A DNA stretch of 5,703 nt from an uncultured Pirellula sp. (lineage in GTDB: Bacteria > Planctomycetota > Planctomycetia > Pirellulales > Pirellulaceae), in the NCBI GenBank assembly GCA_903892365.1, contig CAITIF010000313.1:1-5703 (forward strand), given 5' to 3'. The translations under genes and the position numbers were made by a program. The notes under the pieces are model-generated. The model was not told the origin of the DNA, did no database searches, and saw only the letters and a list, made by a program, of their open reading frames with translations. Below are positions 1-5,703 of the stretch, in pieces (positions within the stretch are counted from its first letter, which is position 1; the number at the start of each line of letters is the position of its first letter).

Positions 1-2013
1 CAACAACAGGAATGGATCAAGGCACTCGCCCCTCGATTGGAAGAACTTCAAAGAGCCCCCATCAACGTTCGCAGACTGAAGCTGGAACATCTAAATGGAA
101 TTCCCGAAACGCAAGCCATTCGGATTTCGACCGCTTTGGAACTCCTTCAGCAACGAGACCTTTTGGCCGCCGAAAGATTGCTGACTTCCGAAATTTCGAA
201 CACACAAAATGCCAACACGCCAGACGAAAACACGGTTGCTAATCCCCTTCGGTCCTTGGCCAATGAATTGCTCGCTGAAATCTATGTCCGCGCACAACGG
301 TACTCACTCGCACTCAGTTTATTGGATGGCAATACCGATCGACTAAAATCGATGATTGAAGAGTCGTCTGAGTTTTCACAACAAATGACCCTCACGGATC
401 AGTCTTCACTCGAAAATAAAGTGGTAGCGAAATCAGTGGACGAATGGCCGCGTGGCCCAATCCAAGCGACCGCCTCGCGTCGAATGGCAAACCTAGCGGT
501 CCGACCAAATATGCTGGAAACCATGACTCGCTGCCGCTGGAATCATCGAGTCGGAAATGCGCTTCAAGACTGGACCGTTTCCTATGGGCCTGGAAACTGG
601 CTGTTTGAGTCTCCCGATGGAAAAGGACAATTCCAAATTTATGTTGACCCAGGTACTCAAGAAAAAGGATTCCAACCCACAATCCATTCCTTCGACAGCA
701 TCGCCATCGTAGAAATGAACAAACAGATCTTTGCGGTGAATACCCTGCAAGCAGCTAACAGTGAACAGGACGGGTTGCTTTGGAGAGAGGCCTTTGAAAG
801 TAGCACGCCTGAAAACGAACGCGGTCGTGGACGTGTCTCGTTTGTCGAAAGAAACTCTTGGGGGTTACCTATCCAACGCAAGGCCATGCAAATTATCGCC
901 CTTTCAAGATCAGGGATTGTGGTTGCCTTTGAGGATAGTTTGACTTGTCTGGATCTTTGGTCCGGTTCCAAACTTTGGACCATTCGCGGCGTCAAGGATT
1001 GTTCCTTTGCAAGCCATCAAGATTCGATCTATCTGTACCAACCTCAATCACAATCGATCGCCCAATTGGATATTCGCGACGGCATGAAACTAACCGATGT
1101 TAAGGTCGAAATTCAAGCAGGTAAGAGCATTGCCTCGATTGGGAAGCACATCCTCTTTTCGACTAGTAGTGGCAAGCAAAATTCTCTTCGTTTACTAAAC
1201 GCCTCGAATGGAAAGGTTGTTTTTGAAAAGCTGTTTGCATCCGATACGCGACTTGCCTTCGACGGCGAATCAAGCTTGGTTGCCTTGAGCGGCGCTCGCG
1301 AGTCCACCGATGGTTCTGGGGAACTAACCTTTTGGAACTTGCTCAACGAAACCGAAAGTAGTTCCAAAGTCCAGGTGGAAGGATCCTTTGGATGGATCAA
1401 CGTGCAGAGATTTGGCGATACGCTTTTGATCCTTCCTTTTGCAATTTCACAAAGTTTAGATTCGATCGCTGTCTGGCCGGACCCCTCGGATCCACTTTTT
1501 GTCCCAGTAGCAGGCCGCATAATCGCGATCTCTGCCAAAGACGGCAGTGCCCTTTGGAAGCAGAACAACTTTGCGAAGATGTTCTTTTTGCCGGTGGCTC
1601 AAGACCGCAGCTCCCCCTTAGCATTCTTTGTTCGAAGACTGACTCTTTCCAAGATTGCAGACGTGAATCCTGACTTGTTCAGCGTCGCCATTGTGGATGT
1701 TCGCGATGGTCAAGTCTTGTATACCAAAGACGATCTACCTGCGATTCGCAACCTGGGCTTTTCTCAACAGGTCGATCCAACCAAAAACGCAATCAGCATC
1801 ACTTTCCTTGGCACTTCCGTTGACGTAGTTTGGAGTAACAAAGAAACGGAAAATCCAGAAGCCGCCATCACCGAAAATGCTCGCTTTGATTTTGGCGATA
1901 TCGACTATCGCCCGTTCCGAAAAGAAATTGAAGATCGCATCTTGAAAATGCGAGCTGCCGATCTCGAAAAGGCAAACGATCAGGATATGCCTCCTGAGCC
2001 GGACAAAGAATGA
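1..2013 (+). CDS. PQQ-like beta-propeller protein, 5' end missing
   Basis: The frame is open from the first base of the window to TGA at 2011-2013 (670 codons visible). A TTG at 37 could be called as a start, but the frame continues upstream with protein-like sequence (QQQEWIKALAPR...), so I treat the gene as cut by the left edge. The first 120 or so residues are helical and leucine/alanine-rich, with a TPR-like look (LLQQRDLLAAERLL; RAQRYSLALSLL), but no repeat family can be assigned. From about base 880 onward there are several degenerate PQQ/BamB-type blade endings: WSGSKLWTIRG (958-990), NASNGKVVFEKLF (1198-1236), KDGSALWKQNNF (1537-1572) and DVRDGQVLYTKDD (1696-1734). The C-terminus is charged and Glu/Asp/Lys-rich. 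Such propellers are usually extracytoplasmic scaffolds or binding proteins, but any signal peptide lies outside the window. Enzyme activity is not indicated. It overlaps the downstream kinase gene by 4 bases. The fold class is fairly sure; the function is unknown. Confidence 0.75.
   Translation, partial: QQQEWIKALAPRLEELQRAPINVRRLKLEHLNGIPETQAIRISTALELLQQRDLLAAERLLTSEISNTQNANTPDENTVANPLRSLANELLAEIYVRAQRYSLALSLLDGNTDRLKSMIEESSEFSQQMTLTDQSSLENKVVAKSVDEWPRGPIQATASRRMANLAVRPNMLETMTRCRWNHRVGNALQDWTVSYGPGNWLFESPDGKGQFQIYVDPGTQEKGFQPTIHSFDSIAIVEMNKQIFAVNTLQAANSEQDGLLWREAFESSTPENERGRGRVSFVERNSWGLPIQRKAMQIIALSRSGIVVAFEDSLTCLDLWSGSKLWTIRGVKDCSFASHQDSIYLYQPQSQSIAQLDIRDGMKLTDVKVEIQAGKSIASIGKHILFSTSSGKQNSLRLLNASNGKVVFEKLFASDTRLAFDGESSLVALSGARESTDGSGELTFWNLLNETESSSKVQVEGSFGWINVQRFGDTLLILPFAISQSLDSIAVWPDPSDPLFVPVAGRIIAISAKDGSALWKQNNFAKMFFLPVAQDRSSPLAFFVRRLTLSKIADVNPDLFSVAIVDVRDGQVLYTKDDLPAIRNLGFSQQVDPTKNAISITFLGTSVDVVWSNKETENPEAAITENARFDFGDIDYRPFRKEIEDRILKMRAADLEKANDQDMPPEPDKE
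2010..2013 (+). promoter_or_regulatory. ATGA stop/start overlap coupling propeller and kinase genes
   Basis: The TGA of the propeller gene (2011-2013) and the ATG of the kinase (2010-2012) share bases. With no strong ribosome-binding site of its own, the kinase is probably translated by ribosomes terminating on the upstream gene. The overlap is seen directly; the coupling is inferred. Confidence 0.7.
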
Positions 2014-3719
2014 GAATCAGTTCGTTACCTCGGTACTATCGCAACCTGCGTCGCTGGCAAGAAATCATCCTCGTCTTGCGACGTTATGGACTCGCTGACT
2101 GGCTTAGCCGATTGCGAGTGGACTTCATCCGTGACTGGCTCAAGGACGAACGCGGCGTTCCGCTCTCCAGCTATTCGCGCGAAGCTCGCGTTCGGATGGC
2201 ACTGACCGACCTCGGTCCAACCTTCATCAAACTTGGCCAAGTCCTTTCGTTGCGCCCCGATCTTGTCGGGTCAGCGCAAGCGGCTGAACTGCAACAATTG
2301 CAGTCTCAAGTGCCTGCCGACCCCTTCGATCAAGTCAAACTTGTTGTCGAGAACGAACTAAAACAGCCACTCGAATTGGCTTTCCAAGAATTCTGCGAAA
2401 CGCCCATCGCTTCTGCATCGATCGGCCAAGTCCACTCCGCCGTGTTGCGGGATGGGACTCAAGTTGTGGTCAAAGTTCAGCACTTTAACATTCAAGAAAA
2501 AGTAAACGAAGACCTAGAAGTTCTTCGAGGACTTGCTGTTTTAGCAGAATCCATCCCAGAGCTAGCCGTTTGGCAACCGCGTGCGATCGTTGAACAGCTG
2601 TCCCGATCTCTTCGTCGCGAGCTAAGCTTTTCACGGGAGCTATCGAACTTGACCATGTTTCAGGCGTCGCTTCGAGATGTCCCCGGAATCGTGGTGCCGC
2701 GCGCCTATCCGAAGTTGTCTAGCTCCCGCGTCCTGACGATGGAACGGATCGAAGGACAATCGATTCAATGCTTATCCGAGCCCGACTTGTTTTCCACCGA
2801 AGACCGTACCGCCATCGCAAAGCGAGTTTCGGAGCTTTACGTTCAGTCCATTTTTGTAAAAGGTCTGTATCACGCAGATCCCCATCCTGGAAACATCCTG
2901 CTTCAGCAGGACAATACCATCGGCTTACTGGACTTTGGGATGGTGGGACGAATCGACGATTCCTTACGAGGCACGATCGAAGAAATGCTATGGGCGGTTT
3001 TAAATCAAGATTCTGCACTGCTCACCTCCCTGATCAAAAGAGCCGGTAAAATCCCAGCCTCAATCGATGACGCTCAACTTTCTAACGATGTCGCAGACCT
3101 GATTGCCGCTTACGGATCTCAGCCCCTCGATTCGTTCGATCTTCGCGGCGCTCTCAATGAAGCAACGGACATTCTGCATCGACATCGCATTACGCTGCCT
3201 AGCCAAATGGGCCTACTTATCAAGACCCTCGTCACTCTTGAAGGCACCATTCGGCTCTCAAGCCCTGGCTTCAGCGTTCTGGAAGTCATCCAACCCATGA
3301 TGGGTCAAATACGCCGCAATCGATTCTCGCCTCGAAGACAAGCCAGACGGCTTCGCCGGATGTATGTTGAACTCGAAGGGTTGGTGGAACGCTTGCCTTC
3401 TCAAATCAGCTCGCTCATGGAGATGGTTCAAGAAGGAAAGCTGGACGTTCAGCTTTCGCACCGAGGCTTAAGCCCTTCTATCAATCGATTGGTTCTCGGG
3501 TTGCTAACGAGCTCGCTGCTTCTGGGATCTTCCATCTTGATGGCATACAAAGTCCCTCCACTTTTGTTCATGGATGGTGGGCCACTGGGCTTGAAGGATC
3601 TGTCCATCATGGGCCTGACTGGTTTTGTGGTAAGTTCGTTGGTGGCTTTTCGAATCCTGCTTGCCATCAATAAATCAGGACATCTTGATCCAACCGCCGA
3701 CGAGCACGATTCGTTTTAA
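2010..3719 (+). CDS. ABC1/AarF/UbiB-family atypical protein kinase, membrane anchored
   Basis: This 569-residue protein has the full ABC1/UbiB signature in order. The KxGQ motif is in FIKLGQVLSLRPDL (K74-Q77). The alanine-rich loop that replaces the kinase P-loop is ASASIGQVHSA (134-144). The ATP-binding lysine is K155 in VVVKVQ. ELSFSRELSN (204-213) is the family's ExD-like segment. The catalytic loop is YHADPHPGNILL (D290, N295), and the metal-binding DFG is D308-G310. Two hydrophobic segments near the C-terminus (about 493-512 and 533-552) look like a transmembrane hairpin, as in UbiB and COQ8. Family members act as ATPases or kinases supporting isoprenoid quinone synthesis or membrane lipid homeostasis. 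Planctomycetes generally use menaquinone, so a strict ubiquinone role is doubtful and I give no symbol. The length is normal and all key residues are present. The ATG overlaps the upstream stop (ATGA); a clear Shine-Dalgarno is absent, only a weak GGA about 7 bases upstream, consistent with translational coupling. Confidence 0.93.
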   Translation: MRISSLPRYYRNLRRWQEIILVLRRYGLADWLSRLRVDFIRDWLKDERGVPLSSYSREARVRMALTDLGPTFIKLGQVLSLRPDLVGSAQAAELQQLQSQVPADPFDQVKLVVENELKQPLELAFQEFCETPIASASIGQVHSAVLRDGTQVVVKVQHFNIQEKVNEDLEVLRGLAVLAESIPELAVWQPRAIVEQLSRSLRRELSFSRELSNLTMFQASLRDVPGIVVPRAYPKLSSSRVLTMERIEGQSIQCLSEPDLFSTEDRTAIAKRVSELYVQSIFVKGLYHADPHPGNILLQQDNTIGLLDFGMVGRIDDSLRGTIEEMLWAVLNQDSALLTSLIKRAGKIPASIDDAQLSNDVADLIAAYGSQPLDSFDLRGALNEATDILHRHRITLPSQMGLLIKTLVTLEGTIRLSSPGFSVLEVIQPMMGQIRRNRFSPRRQARRLRRMYVELEGLVERLPSQISSLMEMVQEGKLDVQLSHRGLSPSINRLVLGLLTSSLLLGSSILMAYKVPPLLFMDGGPLGLKDLSIMGLTGFVVSSLVAFRILLAINKSGHLDPTADEHDSF

Positions 3720-3723
3720 AACG
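3712..3723. repeat. 12-base perfect palindrome at the kinase stop codon
   Basis: CGTTTTAAAACG is a perfect inverted repeat spanning the last codon and TAA stop (3717-3719) of the kinase gene, in the short gap between convergent genes. It has no loop, so it is a poor RNA hairpin as it stands. It could be a protein-binding site, part of a weak bidirectional terminator, or chance. Function is not established. Confidence 0.3.
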
Positions 3724-3759
3724 TCCGTTCTTCGCCAACTGGCGTAAAGCTCAGCAAAG

Positions 3760-4863
3760 CTATATGTCACCGCGAGCGATCGCAAGCGCCGAAGGGATGC
3801 AAGCCAGCAGTTGCCTTTGGGACAAAATACGAACAGGCTGACCGTCTTGCTTTCTTTTTTCGATTTCCGCCAATGGTTCCTGATCGCCACAACCATCGAT
3901 CGCGTCTGGAGCCGCTTCACCTGATAACGGATGGCAGGTTTTTGAAGCGGAGGCACCCGGCCGATCAAGCTCACTTTCGGTTCCCATAACCACGTAATGA
4001 GTTTGTAAATTGATTTTGCTTTGAACCGTTGCCCCTAACTGAGTCAAGAAGGAAACCGCATCTTCACGCTGCATACCCAACAACGAATGGATGAGAACCA
4101 AATGCTTTCCGGCTAGCGGACGGGAATCCTCACAGCCTGCTAAAATCGCATCGGCGCGAAGACGTGTTTTACGAATCTGTTCCGTGCGCGATGCGGATGG
4201 GGTTCCGTCGGTTCGAAACAATTTGGGCTGGTACCGAGACATGGGTTCGGCCACGGTTTCGATTCGCGATCGCCGAACAGTGCGCGGCTGGCGAATTTGA
4301 TCAACCCAAATCCGCCCGCGAATTAAACCCAACGATTCCTCAAGAGCATCTAAGTCCGCAGCGCCCGCCTTCTCGGCCGCAGCAAGCGCGATCTTTGCAC
4401 AAGCCCGCGCGTCTTCCAATGCATTGTGATGCTGAAATCGAATTGCAAGTCGCTCGGCAATCGCCGCCAATCCGTAACCAGACTGACCTGGCCAAGTCCG
4501 CTTTGCGATCAGTCTCGTGCATTGTAAATCGATTTGAGGTAACGCGATATCGTACGCTTCGGAAGTCGCCTTCAGTACCGCAGCATCGAAACCCACATTG
4601 TGCGCGATGATCGTACGACCATCGAGCAACGGGAACAGCTCCGACCAAACTCGATCCCACTGAGGGCTGTCCATGCAGTCGCGAGCCGTGATGCCATGCA
4701 CGCGAACACAATTCGGCGAAAAGTACATGCGTTGCGGTCGAATCATCCACTCGCGTTCATCGACGATCTGCCAATCATCTGTCAACACGACGCCAATCTG
4801 ACAAGCCGAATTGGACTGATGGTTCGCGGTTTCAAAGTCAATAAATGCGATGTGCTTCGACAT
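3760..4863 (-). CDS. DEDDh 3'-5' exonuclease with C-terminal BRCT domain
   Basis: This 367-residue protein has an N-terminal DnaQ/RNase T-type exonuclease domain (about 1-165). Exo I is FIDFET (D9, E11). Exo II is AHNVGFD (D93). Exo III is HNALEDA (H146, D151), giving the complete DEDDh set for two-metal hydrolysis of DNA or RNA 3' ends. VHGIT (55-59) and the SGYGLAAIAERL stretch (128-139) also match the family. A basic linker (about 181-245) leads to a BRCT domain (about 248-357), recognised from LAGKHLVLIH, the GMQREDAVSFLTQLGATV helix, THYVVMG, and a final helix-strand EIEKRKQDGQPVRILSQRQLL. Between the third strand and that helix lies an unusually long Gly/Ala/Ser-rich, acidic insert (about 296-330). 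Such fusions are often annotated as DNA polymerase III epsilon-like, but no polymerase contact is evident; a stand-alone repair or RNA-processing exonuclease is as likely. The ATG at 4863-4861 is preceded by AGGA. It lies 6 bases after the adenosyltransferase gene and converges on the kinase gene. Confidence 0.9.
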   Translation of the reverse strand: MSKHIAFIDFETANHQSNSACQIGVVLTDDWQIVDEREWMIRPQRMYFSPNCVRVHGITARDCMDSPQWDRVWSELFPLLDGRTIIAHNVGFDAAVLKATSEAYDIALPQIDLQCTRLIAKRTWPGQSGYGLAAIAERLAIRFQHHNALEDARACAKIALAAAEKAGAADLDALEESLGLIRGRIWVDQIRQPRTVRRSRIETVAEPMSRYQPKLFRTDGTPSASRTEQIRKTRLRADAILAGCEDSRPLAGKHLVLIHSLLGMQREDAVSFLTQLGATVQSKINLQTHYVVMGTESELDRPGASASKTCHPLSGEAAPDAIDGCGDQEPLAEIEKRKQDGQPVRILSQRQLLACIPSALAIARGDI

Positions 4864-4867
4864 CGTT

Positions 4868-4871
4868 TCCT
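4868..4871 (-). promoter_or_regulatory. Ribosome-binding site of the exonuclease gene, inside the upstream stop
   Basis: On the minus strand the sequence before the exonuclease ATG reads GTAGGAAACGATG. The AGGA core (4871-4868) overlaps the TAG stop of the adenosyltransferase gene (4872-4870) and sits four bases before the ATG. It supports this start and suggests that translation of the two genes is coupled. Confidence 0.55.
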
Positions 4872-5430
4872 ACTTTCGAACGCTTTCCCATGGAACGTCA
4901 ACTACGCCCGCATTTTGATTGGCGCTTCGAGCCATCACAAAGAGAAGGTCGCTCAATCGATTCAAAAAAATCACGATGTGGGATGCATCGCTTACACTTC
5001 GATCACGAGAGAAACAGACAATCTCACGCTCGGTCCGGCGACATACGGTTCTCGCCAAATGCAAATGAGCTGCTTGAGAACTGCCACCGGGCAAGATAAA
5101 GTTGCGAAGCGGCTTGAGATCTTGCTCCAGTTCATCGATCGCGATCTCCATCGCTGCGACATGCGAACTGCCATCCCATTTCAGCGAATGCTCTTCGGGA
5201 TTGGGGGTCGCAAGTTCTGCCCCGATAGAAAACAAATGATGCTGAATCGCACTCAAAATTCCATCCAGCTTTTCTCCCAAACCGGTGGAGCGAGCGATTC
5301 CGATCACAGCATTCAGTTCATCCACCGACCCATACGCACAGATCCTTGGGTCATCCTTTGCTACGCGAGGGCCACCAAAAAGTCCTGTGGTCCCCGCATC
5401 GCCCGTTTTCGTGTATATCTTCATCAACAT
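4870..5430 (-). CDS. pduO: PduO-type ATP:cob(I)alamin adenosyltransferase
   Basis: The enzyme transfers the 5'-deoxyadenosyl group of ATP to the cobalt of cob(I)alamin, making adenosylcobalamin in the cytoplasm for B12-dependent mutases, reductases or dehydratases. The 186 residues match the usual single-domain length. The N-terminal ATP-binding motif is KIYTKTGDAGTTGLFGG (4-20), followed by SVDELN (35-40, D37), the FILPGG turn (111-116), the arginine-rich active-site helix LARTVCRRTER (125-135; R127, R131, R132, E134, matching the cluster mutated in human MMAB disease), and FLNRLSDLLF (155-164, D161). It lacks the extra C-terminal domain of Salmonella PduO. It belongs to the PduO/MmaB class, not the CobA/CobO class. 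The start is uncertain by two codons: ATG at 5430 or ATG at 5424, the latter giving the family-typical MKIYTKTGD; an in-frame stop just upstream excludes longer forms. It is first in a pair with the exonuclease gene. No cobalamin riboswitch fits in the 52-base leader region. Confidence 0.95.
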   Translation of the reverse strand: MLMKIYTKTGDAGTTGLFGGPRVAKDDPRICAYGSVDELNAVIGIARSTGLGEKLDGILSAIQHHLFSIGAELATPNPEEHSLKWDGSSHVAAMEIAIDELEQDLKPLRNFILPGGSSQAAHLHLARTVCRRTEREIVCFSRDRSVSDASHIVIFLNRLSDLLFVMARSANQNAGVVDVPWESVRK

Positions 5431-5482
5431 CCATCACTTTATGGGTTCGTTTCCTTGTCCATTCAACAAACCATTATTAGCC
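5431..5482. other. Short divergent intergenic region between adenosyltransferase and Nudix genes
   Basis: These 52 bases separate two divergently oriented starts and should carry the promoters of both genes unless one extends into coding sequence. I could not identify convincing -35/-10 pairs, an operator palindrome, or a Shine-Dalgarno for the Nudix gene (ATTATTAGCC precedes its ATG). An in-frame ATG at 5441 could lengthen the Nudix protein by 14 residues and shrink the gap to 10 bases, but the added residues look unlike the family. Confidence 0.5.
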
Positions 5483-5703
5483 ATGGAACCTGAAGTATTT
5501 TCAAGCGGGTATCTCGTTTTTCGAAAGCAAAAAAAGCTCCAGTTTCTTTTGATGAAACACGCAAATCGCTGGGATTTACCGAAAGGTCACCTCGATCCTG
5601 GCGAAACGAAACACCAGGCCGCAATCCGGGAACTTTCTGAAGAAACTGGAATTGACCATTCCGATCTGGAAACCGTACCCGAATTTGAGTTCAAACAACA
5701 ATA
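5483..5703 (+). CDS. Nudix hydrolase, Ap4A-hydrolase-like, 3' end missing
   Basis: Seventy-three complete codons are visible before the right edge cuts the gene; members are typically 130-160 residues, so about half is present. The protein starts MEPEVFSSGYLVFRK, the usual first strands of the fold. It contains a perfect Nudix box at residues 35-57 (G-x5-E-x7-RE-L-x-EE-x-G-I), with G35, E41, R49, E50, E53, E54 and G56 all in place; the REL-EE core binds catalytic Mg2+. The preceding WDLPKGHLDPGE resembles bis(5'-nucleosyl)-tetraphosphatase (NUDT2-like) enzymes, which hydrolyse Ap4A to ATP and AMP. Substrate assignment within Nudix is unreliable from half a sequence, so other nucleoside di- or polyphosphates are possible. 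The ATG at 5483 is chosen because it fits the family N-terminus; no ribosome-binding site is visible. It is divergent from the adenosyltransferase gene. Confidence 0.88.
   Translation, partial: MEPEVFSSGYLVFRKQKKLQFLLMKHANRWDLPKGHLDPGETKHQAAIRELSEETGIDHSDLETVPEFEFKQQ

Noticed and set aside
37..39. TTG as the true start of the propeller gene
   Set aside because: The frame is open to the window edge with protein-like sequence, no ribosome-binding site precedes it, and a secreted-type propeller would need a signal peptide that is not seen after it.
3733..3744. Small hairpin CGCC-AACT-GGCG in the convergent gap as an intrinsic terminator
   Set aside because: The stem is only 4 pairs and no T-run follows on either strand, so it does not support a terminator call.
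3751..3762. Repeated AAAGCT near the exonuclease stop as a possible recombination or attachment site
   Set aside because: Two copies of six bases in AT-rich intergenic sequence are expected by chance and no integrase or tRNA is nearby.
4164..4610. A 148-codon plus-strand frame and a 136-codon alternative minus-strand frame (4340-4750) within the exonuclease gene
   Set aside because: Both overlap the exonuclease coding sequence, which has intact catalytic motifs; neither shows a domain.
5431..5482. A cobalamin riboswitch upstream of the adenosyltransferase gene
   Set aside because: The gap is far shorter than the roughly 200 bases such an element needs, and no B12-box-like sequence is seen.
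4600..5493. A 297-codon plus-strand open frame antisense to the adenosyltransferase and exonuclease start
   Set aside because: It lies opposite two genes with complete family motifs, shows no recognisable domain and has a shadow-like Arg/His/Ser-rich composition.

Overview
The window looks like ordinary chromosomal DNA from a member of the Planctomycetes, probably Pirellulaceae-like. This is inferred from the gene types (a large, degenerate PQQ-type beta-propeller protein next to an ABC1/UbiB kinase; an exonuclease-BRCT fusion), moderate GC by eye, weak or absent Shine-Dalgarno sequences and dense packing. No rRNA or marker gene is present, so the assignment is tentative. I see no mobile element, CRISPR array, tRNA or phage gene.

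Left half, plus strand (1-3719): the 3' part of a large protein with PQQ-like propeller blades, entering from beyond the left edge, is followed by a complete ABC1/AarF/UbiB-family atypical kinase. The stop of the first and the start of the second overlap as ATGA, so the two are very probably one transcript and translationally coupled. Only about 40 bases separate the kinase from the convergent gene to its right.

Right half, minus strand (5430 down to 3760): a PduO-type ATP:cob(I)alamin adenosyltransferase is followed after 6 bases by a DEDDh 3'-5' exonuclease fused to a C-terminal BRCT domain. The exonuclease's ribosome-binding site sits on the stop codon of the adenosyltransferase, so these two also form a tight operon, although their biochemical roles (B12 cofactor maturation and nucleic acid processing) are not obviously related.

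Right edge, plus strand (5483 to the end): the first 73 codons of a Nudix hydrolase with a perfect Nudix box, resembling diadenosine tetraphosphate hydrolases, are divergent from the adenosyltransferase across a 52-base gap that should hold both promoters. No intergenic stretch reaches 300 bases. I did not find evidence for a new biological system. The points most worth a second look are the enlarged loop in the BRCT domain, the coupled propeller-kinase pair, and a strong excess of the hexamer CGATCG.
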